13,636 bases of DNA from a candidate division NC10 bacterium SPGG6 (GTDB lineage Bacteria; Methylomirabilota; Methylomirabilia; Methylomirabilales; CSP1-5): contig LXTG01000071.1 of NCBI GenBank assembly GCA_001643535.1, forward strand, positions 1 through 13,636. The letters are read 5' to 3'. The translations under genes were made by a program, and so were the position numbers. The notes under the pieces were generated by a model. The model made no database searches and was not told where the DNA came from. It saw only the letters and a program-made list of their open reading frames with translations. The stretch's first letter is position 1. Each line of letters begins with the position of its first letter. Below, piece after piece: positions 1-7,382 of the stretch.

Positions 1-154
1 CCGCCGAGGGGGTGATACCGAATCCGCCCGCCGCATTCTCGGCATTCGCAATAGTCAGGAGGACCTCGTACTTCCTCTGGAGGCTCGGCAGCAGAGTGGC
101 CACGGCTTGCCGCCCCGGCTTCCCGACGATGTCGCCAACAAATAGCACCTTCAT
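1..154 (-). CDS. ymdB: YmdB/TIGR00282-type metallophosphoesterase, N-terminal part (cut by window edge)
   Basis: Only the first 51 codons are present; the gene runs off the left edge. The ATG at 154-152 opens MKVLFVGDIVGKPGRQAV, then a stretch ending ANAENAAGGFGIT. This matches the start of the TIGR00282/YmdB family of calcineurin-like phosphodiesterases, which act on 2',3'-cyclic nucleotides in the family members studied. Expected metal ligands D8, E39 and N40 are visible. A GAGG about six bases upstream supports the start. The gene follows rny on the same strand, as ymdB follows rny (ymdA) in Bacillus, which strengthens the call. The C-terminal active-site histidines are outside the window, so activity cannot be judged. 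Confidence 0.85.
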   Translation of the reverse strand, partial: MKVLFVGDIVGKPGRQAVATLLPSLQRKYEVLLTIANAENAAGGFGITPSA

Positions 155-171
155 GCAGACCTCAGACCGGG

Positions 172-237
172 GACTGGAGACCGGAGAGATGGGCTGACCA
201 ATTTAGCTGCGGCCCCGCGAGTCTCCGGTCTCCAGTC
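172..237. repeat. 16-bp perfect inverted repeat of low-complexity GGAGAC-type units
   Basis: The arms at 172-187 and 222-237 are perfect reverse complements (GACTGGAGACCGGAGA), with a 34-base spacer. The element fills most of the gap between the rny stop and the ymdB start. As RNA on the minus strand it would form a long stem ending about 17 bases before the ymdB start codon. It has no U-tract, so it does not look like an intrinsic terminator. The purine-rich near-tandem units resemble the repeat at 9031-9147 in style. Confidence 0.8.
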
Positions 238-251
238 TCATGTCTCCTGTC

Positions 252-1808
252 TTATTTGGCGTACTCGACGGCCCGGGTCTCCCGAATTACTGTGACCTTC
301 ACGTGGCCAGGATACTCCAATTCCTGTTCGATCCGGCTGGCGATGTCCCGGGCCATGTGCTGAGCATCGGTATCGGAGACCTGGCCGCTTTCCACGATGA
401 TCCGAATCTCCCGCCCGGCTTGGATGGCATAGGACTTCGAGACGCCCCGAAAGGAGTCGGCGATCTTTTCCAGCTTTTCCAACCGCTTCACGTAGGACTC
501 CAGGATCTCCCGACGGGCCCCGGGTCGGGCAGCGGAGAGAGAATCCGCCGCTTGAAGGATGACGGCCTCGAGGCAGTTCGGTTCCTCATCCTCATGGTGG
601 GCGGCAATGGCATTCACCACATGGGGATGCTCCCCGTACTTCTTCGCGAATTCCGCGGCAATCTGGGTGTGGGTCCCCTCATGGTAGCCGTCCACCGTTT
701 TGCCGATATCATGCAGAAGCGCGGCCCGCTTCACCAACGCGGGGTCCAATCCCATTTCCGCGGCGATCATGGCCGCCAACTGAGCCACCTCCCTCGTGTG
801 ATGAAGTTGGTTTTGGGAATAGCTCGTCCGGTACTGGAGGCGACCGATGAGCCGAATCAGCTCCGAGTGAAGACCCGTCACCCCGAGCTCAAAGGTGATC
901 TGCTCACCCGCTTCCCGGATCTTCTCGTCAATATCCTTCTTGACCTTTTCCACCACTTCTTCAATCCGGGCTGGGTGGATGCGGCCATCGGCGATGAGGC
1001 GGTCCATGGCGATTCGGGCAATTTCTCGCCGGACCGCGTCGAAGCCCGAAAGGATCACCGCCTCCGGCGTATCATCCACAATGACATCGATCCCGGTGGC
1101 CTTCTCGAAGGCCCGAATGTTCCGTCCCTCCCGGCCAATGATTCGTCCCTTCATGTCATCACTGGGCAGAGCCACCACCGAGACGGTGGCCTCGGCGACA
1201 AAATCGGAGGCACACCGGTCGATAGCGATGGCCAAGATCTCTTTGGCCTTTCGGTCTGCTGTCTCCTTCGCCTCATCCTCGATGCGCTTGACGAGGGCCA
1301 CAGCCTCCAGACGGGCCTCGCTCTCCATGTGCCGTATCAGAACCCGCTTTGCCTCCTCGGCCGTCATCCCCGAAATTCGTTCGAGGTTCTGCCGCTCTTC
1401 CGCGAGTAGCGCCTGATACTTACTTTCATTTTCCCGAACCAACTCCTCGCGCCGACCGAGTTCCGTTTCCTTCCCACTGATTTGCTGTTCTCGACGATCC
1501 ACGAGATCCAGTTTTCGGTCCAGGGACTCCTCCCGCTGGAGGAGGCGGCGCTCCAGACCCTGGAGTTCGTTGCGACGTTCCCGGGCCTCATTTTCCAGCT
1601 CGGTTCTGGCCCGGAAGATCATATCCTTTACCTCGAGCTCCCCCTCTTTGCGCGCCCGCTCCGCCTCTTTCCCCGCATCTGCCACGATCGTTCGGGCCCG
1701 CTCCTCGCCTTCGGCGATCCGTCGGCCGGACAGGACCTTCCGGGCTACAAAGCCCAAGGCGCCTGAGACGATGGCGACACCGATCAGGACCAGCCAGCTT
1801 ATTCCCAT
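252..1808 (-). CDS. rny: Ribonuclease Y
   Basis: Membrane-anchored endoribonuclease that starts mRNA decay. It shows the full family layout. Numbering here counts from the in-frame TTG at 1817; subtract 3 for the ATG start. There is an N-terminal membrane segment (about residues 7-27), a long charged coiled coil (about 30-200), a KH RNA-binding domain with GRIIGREGRNIRAFE at 224-238, and an HD domain with H340, the LLHDIGK motif (H369, D370), HH at 407-408 and D425. Length (518-521 residues) is typical. The start is ambiguous: the ATG at 1808 has a GGAG only three bases upstream, while the TTG at 1817 has an AGGAGG ten bases upstream. The gene is 40-50 bases downstream of fau and probably cotranscribed with it. 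Confidence 0.97.
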   Translation of the reverse strand: MGISWLVLIGVAIVSGALGFVARKVLSGRRIAEGEERARTIVADAGKEAERARKEGELEVKDMIFRARTELENEARERRNELQGLERRLLQREESLDRKLDLVDRREQQISGKETELGRREELVRENESKYQALLAEERQNLERISGMTAEEAKRVLIRHMESEARLEAVALVKRIEDEAKETADRKAKEILAIAIDRCASDFVAEATVSVVALPSDDMKGRIIGREGRNIRAFEKATGIDVIVDDTPEAVILSGFDAVRREIARIAMDRLIADGRIHPARIEEVVEKVKKDIDEKIREAGEQITFELGVTGLHSELIRLIGRLQYRTSYSQNQLHHTREVAQLAAMIAAEMGLDPALVKRAALLHDIGKTVDGYHEGTHTQIAAEFAKKYGEHPHVVNAIAAHHEDEEPNCLEAVILQAADSLSAARPGARREILESYVKRLEKLEKIADSFRGVSKSYAIQAGREIRIIVESGQVSDTDAQHMARDIASRIEQELEYPGHVKVTVIRETRAVEYAK

Positions 1809-1836
1809 GATCTCCAAGGTTCCCCTACCTCCTCAC

Positions 1837-1855
1837 GGGTCCCGCGGCGGGACCC
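1837..1855 (-). other. Strong RNA hairpin between fau and rny
   Basis: GGGTCCCG pairs with CGGGACCC around a three-base loop, giving an eight-base-pair stem in the minus-strand transcript. It starts just after the fau stop and ends three bases before the GAGGAGGT ribosome binding site of rny. No run of T follows, so it is not a standard intrinsic terminator. It may act as a processing or stability element or affect rny translation; that role is inferred only from position. Confidence 0.6.
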
Positions 1856-1857
1856 TT

Positions 1858-2430
1858 TCATGCCTTCCCTGGTTCGATCATCCGGGTCTCAGTCACCACG
1901 AGATCGACCGGAATATCGTGGGCCTCCATGGGAAGACGCTCTACCACCTGAAAATCAAAGGCTAAACCGATCTTGAGGGTTTTCGGGCCGAGACAGGCAA
2001 GGGCTCGGTCGTAGTGCCCGCCCCCCCGGCCTAACCGATTGCTCTCAAGGTCAAAGGCCAACCCCGGCACCAGGGCAATCTCGATCGCCTCCCAAGGGAC
2101 CACCCGATCCCTGCCCGGTCTCGGTTCGAGGATTCCCTGGTACCCTGGACTGAGTTGCTTGAGGTCGTCCACCTCCACCAGGGTTAGCGCTTCCCCCTCG
2201 ACCCGTGGGAGGATGACCTTCCGCCCCCCCTCGACCCATCGTTCGAGCAAGGGGAGTGTCTCCACCTCACCTCCCCCAGCGACATAGAAGAGGACACGCC
2301 GCGCGCGCACAAAGGCTTCGAGTCTCCAGAGCTGCTCCGCAATCCGACGGCTCAGTTCTGCACAATCGGCCGGGGCAAGGCCTTGCCTCAGCCGACGCAT
2401 CTCTGTGCGCATAGTAACTTTCGAAGTCAT
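1858..2430 (-). CDS. fau: 5-formyltetrahydrofolate cyclo-ligase
   Basis: Converts 5-formyl-THF to 5,10-methenyl-THF using ATP, in one-carbon metabolism. The 190-residue protein carries the family signature near its C-terminus: LVPGLAFD followed by NRLGRGGGHYDR. Upstream elements such as LPRV and the N-terminal basic helix (RTEMRRLRQGL) also fit. The start is uncertain. The ATG at 2430 is preceded by a small hairpin (CCGGG/CCCGG, 2434-2449), and a second in-frame ATG at 2412 would give MRTEMRRLRQGL, closer to the usual family start. Its place just after 6S RNA matches the classic ssrS-ygfA arrangement of Proteobacteria. Confidence 0.93.
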   Translation of the reverse strand: MTSKVTMRTEMRRLRQGLAPADCAELSRRIAEQLWRLEAFVRARRVLFYVAGGGEVETLPLLERWVEGGRKVILPRVEGEALTLVEVDDLKQLSPGYQGILEPRPGRDRVVPWEAIEIALVPGLAFDLESNRLGRGGGHYDRALACLGPKTLKIGLAFDFQVVERLPMEAHDIPVDLVVTETRMIEPGKA

Positions 2431-2541
2431 AGGCCGGGTCCTGGCCCGGTGGGCGGGGAGGAGAAGAGGACCCCTCGTCGGTCGGTCAAATCAGAGGGGA
2501 CACAGGATCAGGAAGGGCGGCGGGAAAGCGGAAAAGCAAAT

Positions 2542-2727
2542 ACCCCCCACCTCGGTGCCGTCTGGGGGTTTCCTTATGAACCTGCCCTCGCAGGTGGGTG
2601 CCCCGCATGCGCTTCAGGCTTCCCTTCGACAGGCTCAGGGCGTGCACACCGCGCCAGTGTAAGGGCTCCCTATCATTCGACGTTGGTTCAAGGAAACCTA
2701 CCCCATCACGAACACGGCAGGGGGTCT
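2542..2727 (-). ncRNA. ssrS: 6S RNA
   Basis: Regulatory RNA that binds the housekeeping sigma-factor form of RNA polymerase. The 303-base gap between zapA and fau holds a long, nearly symmetrical fold. The 5' segment ACCCCCTGCCGT (near 2725) pairs with ACGGCA and GGGGGT near the 3' end (about 2542-2563). GGTTTCCTTGAACC (2698-2685) pairs with GGTTCATAAGGAAACC (2585-2570). An unpaired central region follows, then an apical stem. The 5' GTGTTCG and the 3' GGTTCA...CGGCA segments resemble the corresponding parts of E. coli 6S RNA as I recall it. A T-rich stretch (TATTTGCTTTT) follows the 3' end. The zapA-ssrS-fau context is the conserved one. Ends are estimated to within several bases. Confidence 0.86.
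2622..2642. repeat. Dispersed palindromic repeat in the apical loop of 6S RNA
   Basis: The stretch CCCTTCGACAGGCTCAGGG plus the next CG matches an imperfect palindrome I recall as dispersed in many copies in GC-rich bacterial genomes. In the 6S transcript it reads CCCTGAGCCTGTCGAAGGG and would form a small tip hairpin with a CCCT/AGGG base. Only one copy is present in this window, so the repeat status rests on recall. Confidence 0.55.
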
Positions 2728-2733
2728 CGGTCG

Positions 2734-3057
2734 TCATTTTTTAGGCCCTCCAGGTGAGGGCTTCCGCTTGATCACTCCATCCAGCTCCGCTTCCAGTGTT
2801 TGGACCTGCACCGCCGCTGCGGTCTCCTCCTTCTTTACCCGCTCCTCCAGCTTCAGAAAAGCGTCCGCAATGTTCAGGGAGGCAAGGACCGCCACCTTGA
2901 CCGAAAGGACAGCCGTCCCGCCCGCCACTTCGTGGATCTGTTCATCCACATACTGGGCAACCCGTCGGGTATACGCAGAATCCTCCCCTCCGAGCCCCCG
3001 CAGGGTGTATCGCTCACCAAAGATCTCTACATGTACGAGATCGCCCTGATCGGTCAT
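2734..3057 (-). CDS. zapA: Cell division protein ZapA
   Basis: Binds and bundles FtsZ at the division ring. The 107-residue protein has the ZapA pattern: VHVEIFGERYTLRG at the N-terminus, the helix YTRRVAQYVDEQIHEV, then KVAVLASLNIADAFLKLEE and a coiled-coil C-terminal half. The ATG overlaps the stop codon of the upstream coiled-coil gene as ATGA (3057-3054), suggesting translational coupling. The C-terminal tail (about ten residues rich in K, P and G) is low complexity. 6S RNA starts within about ten bases of the stop. Confidence 0.92.
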   Translation of the reverse strand: MTDQGDLVHVEIFGERYTLRGLGGEDSAYTRRVAQYVDEQIHEVAGGTAVLSVKVAVLASLNIADAFLKLEERVKKEETAAAVQVQTLEAELDGVIKRKPSPGGPKK

Positions 3058-3317
3058 CTCCGCTCTTGTAGTACGGCCTCCACACGGGAGACATCCCCGA
3101 GAAGCTCATCCACCCGGGTTCGGATCTCTTGCCGTTCGCTCTCGAGTCGCTCTACGGTCTTTTTCAAGGCAGTCTTTTCGGCATGCGTCCGCTTGATTTC
3201 CTCTTCCAAAGTCTCTACTCGGCTCTCCAGGCCCTTTCTCCCCGATTCACATTGATGGAGCAAGGACACCACTGCCTGGACCTTCCCTTCCAGGTCCTGA
3301 AGCTTTTCAAGGATCAT
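3054..3317 (-). CDS. Small coiled-coil protein, ZapB-like
   Basis: An 87-residue, highly charged protein that is predicted coiled coil almost throughout, with heptad-like spacing of L, V and I from residue 3 to about 84. It has no membrane segment or catalytic motif. Its place directly before zapA, with ATGA overlaps to both pheT (3317-3314) and zapA (3057-3054), suggests a partner of ZapA in the division ring, as ZapB is in Enterobacteria. The ZapB label is inference from length, coiled-coil character and neighbourhood; coiled coils give weak homology evidence. Confidence 0.75.
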   Translation of the reverse strand: MILEKLQDLEGKVQAVVSLLHQCESGRKGLESRVETLEEEIKRTHAEKTALKKTVERLESERQEIRTRVDELLGDVSRVEAVLQERR

Positions 3318-5707
3318 CGCAAAACGCCCCCCAGTTCCCTTTCTACCGTCTGCACGATCTTTTCGTGAATTGTTGCCACTTCCTCGTCGGTGAGGGTCCG
3401 GTCCGCCGAACGGTACTGAATCGAAAAGGCTAAGCTTTTTTGTCCCTCAGGAACCGGCTCCCCTCGATACACATCGAACAGGCCCACCGCCTCCAACAGC
3501 ATCCCCCCCGTTCGGCGGATGGCTGCCTCTACCTCTGCGGCCGGCATTCTTTCCGGAACAACCACTGCCATGTCCCGGAAGACTGCAGGGTACCTCGGCG
3601 GGGGAGTGTACCCCGGCGCGGGCCTCCGGTGCCGATCGAGGAGATCCAGATCGATCTCCATGGCGACGACACCCGTTTTGAGATCGAAGCCCCGGACCAC
3701 CTCAGGATGGAGCTCACCGATCCACCCCAACACCTGCCTTCCTAGCACAATCTCTGCCTGCCGGCCAGGATGCAGATAGGGAATTCTCGCCCCCGCCCTA
3801 AGCGTAACGGAAACTCCGACAACCCTTTCGAGAGCCTCTAGGACCCCCTTCAGATCGTAGAAATCAACCCCCCCCCCGCTCGTGCCCCACCACGGGGGGA
3901 GTTGATCCCCCGCCGCAACGATTCCTGCCACCCGACCTTCCACGGGTTCGGCCGCCCCGGGCTGGGGACGAAAGGTCCGAGCAATTTCAAAGAGCTTGAC
4001 GTCCCGACTCCCCCGGTTTTCGTTCAGAACTACCTTCTCGAGGAGAGAGGGGAGGAGGAAACTCCGTAGGACCGCTTCTCCACCCAGGGGATTTCGAATG
4101 CGTACCACACGGCGCAACACATCCCCTAGAGGCAGGCGCAACTTATCAAAAAGGTCCTCTCGTGTAAAGCTAAAATTGACGGTCTCCTGGAAACCCCAAG
4201 CAGTGAGCAGCCGACGCATTTGCCGTTCAATCCCCCAGAAGGGCGTCACCCCCGCCGGTCGGACCTGGCCCACCGGCAGGGTCGTTGGGATCTGATCGAT
4301 ACCTTTCAGACGGGCCACCTCCTCTATTAAGTCGATTTCCCGGGTGAGGTCCAGCCGATGGGTCGGAGTCGAGACCGCAAGGATCTTCGTCCCGCGTTGC
4401 CTCACCCCGCATTGGACCCGCTTGAGAAGCCTGCCGATTTCCGCCTGAGGGATGGAGGTGCCCAAAATCTGCCGAACCCGCTCGACGCGCATCAAGAGAG
4501 GTGCAGGTCTCGATCGCTTGACCTGAAGGTCGATAACGCCCCGGGCCACCCGCCCCCCCGCTAGCTCTACGAGAAGCCGGGCCACCCGGTCCAGCGCCTG
4601 AACGATCCCCTCTGGATCAACCCCACGTTCAAAGCGATAGGAGGACTCGGTGTTGAGCCCCAAGGCCTTGGCAGTCCGCCGGACACTCACCGCCTGGAAG
4701 AGGGCGCTTTCCAGGAGGAGGTTTCGGGTCTCGGCTGTGACCTCTGTCGCCGCACCTCCCATTACCCCCGCGATAGCGACCGGTCTCACCGCATCCGAAA
4801 TGACCAGCATTTCTGGGCCAAGGAGGCGCTCGAGGCCGTCGAGGGTTTCTATCCGCTCCCCTTTTACCGCCTCTCGCACGATGATCCGCCCCCCCTCGAG
4901 CCTCGCATGGTCGAAGGCATGAAGGGGCTGGCCCATCTCCAAAAGAACATAATTTGTGGCATCCACCACGTTGTTAATAGGCCTGAGCCCCAAGAGCGAG
5001 AGCCGCCGCCTGATCCAGTAAGGGGAAGGACCGATTCTCACCCCTTGGATCACGCGGGCCGCATATCGGGGACAGAGGTGAGCCGCCTTCACCGCAACCG
5101 AGGTGAGGGTTCGGATCGGGGGCCCATCCTCCCGGGGCCTGGCCGCTTTGAACCGAAGGGACCCCCCCGTCAGGGCAGTCACTTCCCTTGCGATCCCCCG
5201 GTGGGAGAGACAGTCTCCCCGATTGGGGGTGATGGCGACCTCGAAGATGTGATCATGAACGCTCAAGGCTTTGGCGAGATTGTCCCCCGGAGTTGCCCCC
5301 TCGTCGAGAATGAGGATGTCGGCGCCATCCTCCCCCAGGCCTAACTCCTTTTCAGAACAGAGCATTCCAACCGATTTCTCCCCTCGGATCAGTGCCTCTT
5401 GGATTTCCCGTCCACCTGGAAGGTACGCGCCCGGGAGGCCCACCGGAACGCAGCTGCCGACAGAGATGTTTTGGGCGCCGCAGAGAACCGGGACAACCGA
5501 TCGTCCCACATCGACCCGACAGCGGCTGAGCCCTTCGCCCAGGGGATGGATGGCCGCAATGCGGCCGACCACCACCCCTGTGAAAGCGGGCCGGATTTCC
5601 TCAATACCCTCCGCCTCAAGGCCAGCCATGGTCAGGCGCTCGGCCAGCTCGACAGGGGTGAGAGCAATCTTGACAAATTCTTGTAGCCAATTGAAGCTCA
5701 CTTTCAT
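3314..5707 (-). CDS. pheT: Phenylalanine--tRNA ligase beta subunit
   Basis: The beta chain of the alpha2-beta2 PheRS, with tRNA-binding and editing roles. The ATG at 5707 (MKVSFNWLQEFVKI) has a GGGAGGGAG eight bases upstream and gives 797 residues, a normal length. Domains in order: the tRNA-binding OB fold (about 40-150, with VLCGAQNI and GMLCSEKELGL); the B3/B4 editing region after ITPNRGDCLSHRGIAREV; the B5 domain; the catalytic-like core; and a C-terminal FDX-ACB anticodon-binding domain starting near PRYPAVFRDMAVVV. It is not next to pheS: 3.4 kb and three genes lie between. It is coupled by an ATGA overlap to the coiled-coil gene downstream. Confidence 0.97.
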   Translation of the reverse strand: MKVSFNWLQEFVKIALTPVELAERLTMAGLEAEGIEEIRPAFTGVVVGRIAAIHPLGEGLSRCRVDVGRSVVPVLCGAQNISVGSCVPVGLPGAYLPGGREIQEALIRGEKSVGMLCSEKELGLGEDGADILILDEGATPGDNLAKALSVHDHIFEVAITPNRGDCLSHRGIAREVTALTGGSLRFKAARPREDGPPIRTLTSVAVKAAHLCPRYAARVIQGVRIGPSPYWIRRRLSLLGLRPINNVVDATNYVLLEMGQPLHAFDHARLEGGRIIVREAVKGERIETLDGLERLLGPEMLVISDAVRPVAIAGVMGGAATEVTAETRNLLLESALFQAVSVRRTAKALGLNTESSYRFERGVDPEGIVQALDRVARLLVELAGGRVARGVIDLQVKRSRPAPLLMRVERVRQILGTSIPQAEIGRLLKRVQCGVRQRGTKILAVSTPTHRLDLTREIDLIEEVARLKGIDQIPTTLPVGQVRPAGVTPFWGIERQMRRLLTAWGFQETVNFSFTREDLFDKLRLPLGDVLRRVVRIRNPLGGEAVLRSFLLPSLLEKVVLNENRGSRDVKLFEIARTFRPQPGAAEPVEGRVAGIVAAGDQLPPWWGTSGGGVDFYDLKGVLEALERVVGVSVTLRAGARIPYLHPGRQAEIVLGRQVLGWIGELHPEVVRGFDLKTGVVAMEIDLDLLDRHRRPAPGYTPPPRYPAVFRDMAVVVPERMPAAEVEAAIRRTGGMLLEAVGLFDVYRGEPVPEGQKSLAFSIQYRSADRTLTDEEVATIHEKIVQTVERELGGVLR

Positions 5708-6016
5708 AGAATGGACTCCCTCCCGTGCAGAAAATCGCACGGGTGAAGTTCATGTGTCAAGTTGTTAATCCGCGATGGGTGCCTATCCCCGGCATCGCGG
5801 AGGCCGGGGCTTGGCCACGGCCTCCGCCCGTCGGTGGACATTACCCTTCCCCCCCGGTTTCAACGGAGCTGAGTAGCAACAGCCAGCGGCTCTGGACCGA
5901 TTCTTGCACCGATCCTGGGCCAACAGAGGCTGCATTTCACGCGCTGCGCCAGGCGTCAGTGCCTCAGCCAATGTCGGCCCCAAGGCCTTAAAAGAAGGGA
6001 GACGGAGGGACCAGAG
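5708..6016. promoter_or_regulatory. 309-base divergent intergenic region with several hairpins upstream of pheT
   Basis: No gene is visible here. It must carry transcription signals for pheT (minus) and the DUF898 gene (plus). On the minus strand there is a TTGACA at 5760-5755, a good -35 match, but only a weak -10 (GATTTT after TGC, 18-base spacing). A seven-base-pair hairpin (5722-5728 with 5737-5743, CCCGTGC/GCACGGG) abuts the pheT ribosome binding site. Further up, two overlapping stems compete for 5797-5800: 5770-5777 with 5793-5800 (CCGCGATG/CATCGCGG), and 5797-5805 with 5819-5827 (GCGGAGGCC/GGCCTCCGC). Mutually exclusive stems suggest possible leader regulation, but no U-tract is seen. 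I see no convincing plus-strand promoter. Confidence 0.45.
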
Positions 6017-7264
6017 ATGATCGGGGTAAAATGCCCAAAGTGCGCATTAATGCAGATGTCCCGGCCGACTTGCAAATCCTGCGGCACGGCGCTGAACGGA
6101 CCGGCACCGCACCCCACGCCCACACAGGCTTTCACGACCCCCCCGCCCGTCTCTTCCCCGCCGCCACCAGCCGGCCCCATTTATATGACCCAGGAGGCCC
6201 CTCCCTATATGACCCAGGAGGCCCCTCCCTATATGGCTCAAGGGGGACCGCCGTCCATGGTCGACGATGCACCCCCGCATTTGGCCCAGGGGGGCACCCT
6301 GTACTCCGAACTCGATGGAGGCCAGATCCACTGGCTCACCTTCCATGGCACGGGAGGATCCCTGTTCGGGATTCAAATCGTCAACATGTTTCTGACGATC
6401 CTCACGCTGGGGATTTACTATTTCTGGGGGAAAACCAGGGTCCGGAGCTACCTCCTGAGTCAGACCGAGTTTGCAGGAGATCGGTTCGCCTACCACGGGA
6501 CCGGCAAGGAATTGTTGATCGGATTCCTGAAGGCGATGGTGCTGTTTGTCCCTATCATTGCGTTGTACTACGCACCCCAGTTCGTAGAGGTGACCGAGGT
6601 CGTGAAGATCGTGACAATACTGTTCGTGTACGGCATGATGGCCGTGCTCATCCCCCTTGCCATGGTGGGCGCACGGCGCTATCGTATGAGCCGGACCTCG
6701 TGGCGGGGGATCCGGTTCTCGTTCCGAGGTGGAGGAATGGACTTCGTGAAGCTCTTCGCGAAGTGTTCGTTCCTCAACATGATCACGGGGGGACTCTACT
6801 ACCCCTACTATGAAACGAGGAAACACGCCTTCATGGTATCCCACTCTTACTTCGGCAATCAGAAATTTCACTTCGATGGACACGGGCGCGACCTTTTCGG
6901 CAGCTATATGCTGGCCATGCTGCTCGCGCTTCCAACCCTGGGTCTGTACTGGTTCTGGTTTCAGGCCAAGAAACACCGCTACTTCTGGGACAACACCACT
7001 ATTGACTATGCCCGGTTTCGCTCCGCGGTGACGGGGGGCGCCCTCCTCCGGCTTTGGATGGGGAACATACTCTTGCTGGTCGTCACTTTGGGTCTGGCCT
7101 GGCCATGGGTGGTCGTCCGAAACGCCCAGTTCACCGCCCGGTACCTGACCCTTGAGGGCTCTGTGGATCTCACAGCGATCCAGCAGCAAGCCCAGGTCGC
7201 CTCTCCGACGGGGGAAGGGCTCGCCAGTTTCCTGGACCTGGACTCAGGCTTCGACTTCGGGTAG
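6017..7264 (+). CDS. DUF898 (YjgN-like) membrane protein with N-terminal zinc ribbon
   Basis: A 415-residue multi-pass inner-membrane protein of unknown function. Residues 1-23 form a zinc ribbon (C6, C9, C19, C22: CPKC and CKSC). Residues 28-95 are a Pro-rich linker with five eight-residue repeats. Residues from about 105 are a DUF898 region with two related halves: FHGTGGSLFGIQIVNMFLTILTLGIYYFWGKTR (near 109-141) and FDGHGRDLFGSYMLAMLLALPTLGLYWFW (near 286-314), the usual internal duplication of this family. About six membrane segments are evident (near 116-136, 168-187, 197-217, 245-262, 293-313, 343-366). A GGAGGG upstream supports the ATG. The gene is read against the surrounding operon and is followed 118 bases later by an M48 protease. 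Confidence 0.85.
   Translation: MIGVKCPKCALMQMSRPTCKSCGTALNGPAPHPTPTQAFTTPPPVSSPPPPAGPIYMTQEAPPYMTQEAPPYMAQGGPPSMVDDAPPHLAQGGTLYSELDGGQIHWLTFHGTGGSLFGIQIVNMFLTILTLGIYYFWGKTRVRSYLLSQTEFAGDRFAYHGTGKELLIGFLKAMVLFVPIIALYYAPQFVEVTEVVKIVTILFVYGMMAVLIPLAMVGARRYRMSRTSWRGIRFSFRGGGMDFVKLFAKCSFLNMITGGLYYPYYETRKHAFMVSHSYFGNQKFHFDGHGRDLFGSYMLAMLLALPTLGLYWFWFQAKKHRYFWDNTTIDYARFRSAVTGGALLRLWMGNILLLVVTLGLAWPWVVVRNAQFTARYLTLEGSVDLTAIQQQAQVASPTGEGLASFLDLDSGFDFG
6182..6301 (+). repeat. Five tandem 24-base units encoding an eight-residue repeat
   Basis: Units 6182-6205 and 6206-6229 are identical over 24 bases. Three more diverged units follow in register. They encode YMTQEAPP, YMTQEAPP, YMAQGGPP, SMVDDAPP and HLAQGGTL (residues 56-95) between the zinc ribbon and the membrane domain of the DUF898 protein. 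The two identical copies imply a recent duplication, and copy number could vary between strains. Confidence 0.85.
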
Positions 7265-7382
7265 GACTGATCCAGCCTTCTGTGTGCTCCTCCTCCCCTC
7301 CTCAGCTCTGTTGCCACTCACCAGCGCCTTGCCCTATACGCCTGACGGGCTGGAAAGCCGGTAGGGAGATCGATCGACGCCG

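Noticed and set aside
240..1409. 389-codon plus-strand open frame
   Set aside because: It is antisense to rny, which has complete KH and HD motifs; the frame has no recognisable domain and arises from GC-rich codon bias.
2383..2757. Protein-coding frames across the zapA-fau gap
   Set aside because: The gap is explained by 6S RNA; the frames on both strands have no ribosome binding sites or recognisable domains.
6182..6301. CRISPR-like direct repeats
   Set aside because: The units are contiguous without spacers, in frame and multiples of three, so they are a coding tandem repeat.
6047..7189. 380-codon minus-strand open frame
   Set aside because: It is antisense to the DUF898 gene, whose zinc ribbon, octapeptide repeats and membrane segments are coherent; the antisense product is low complexity.
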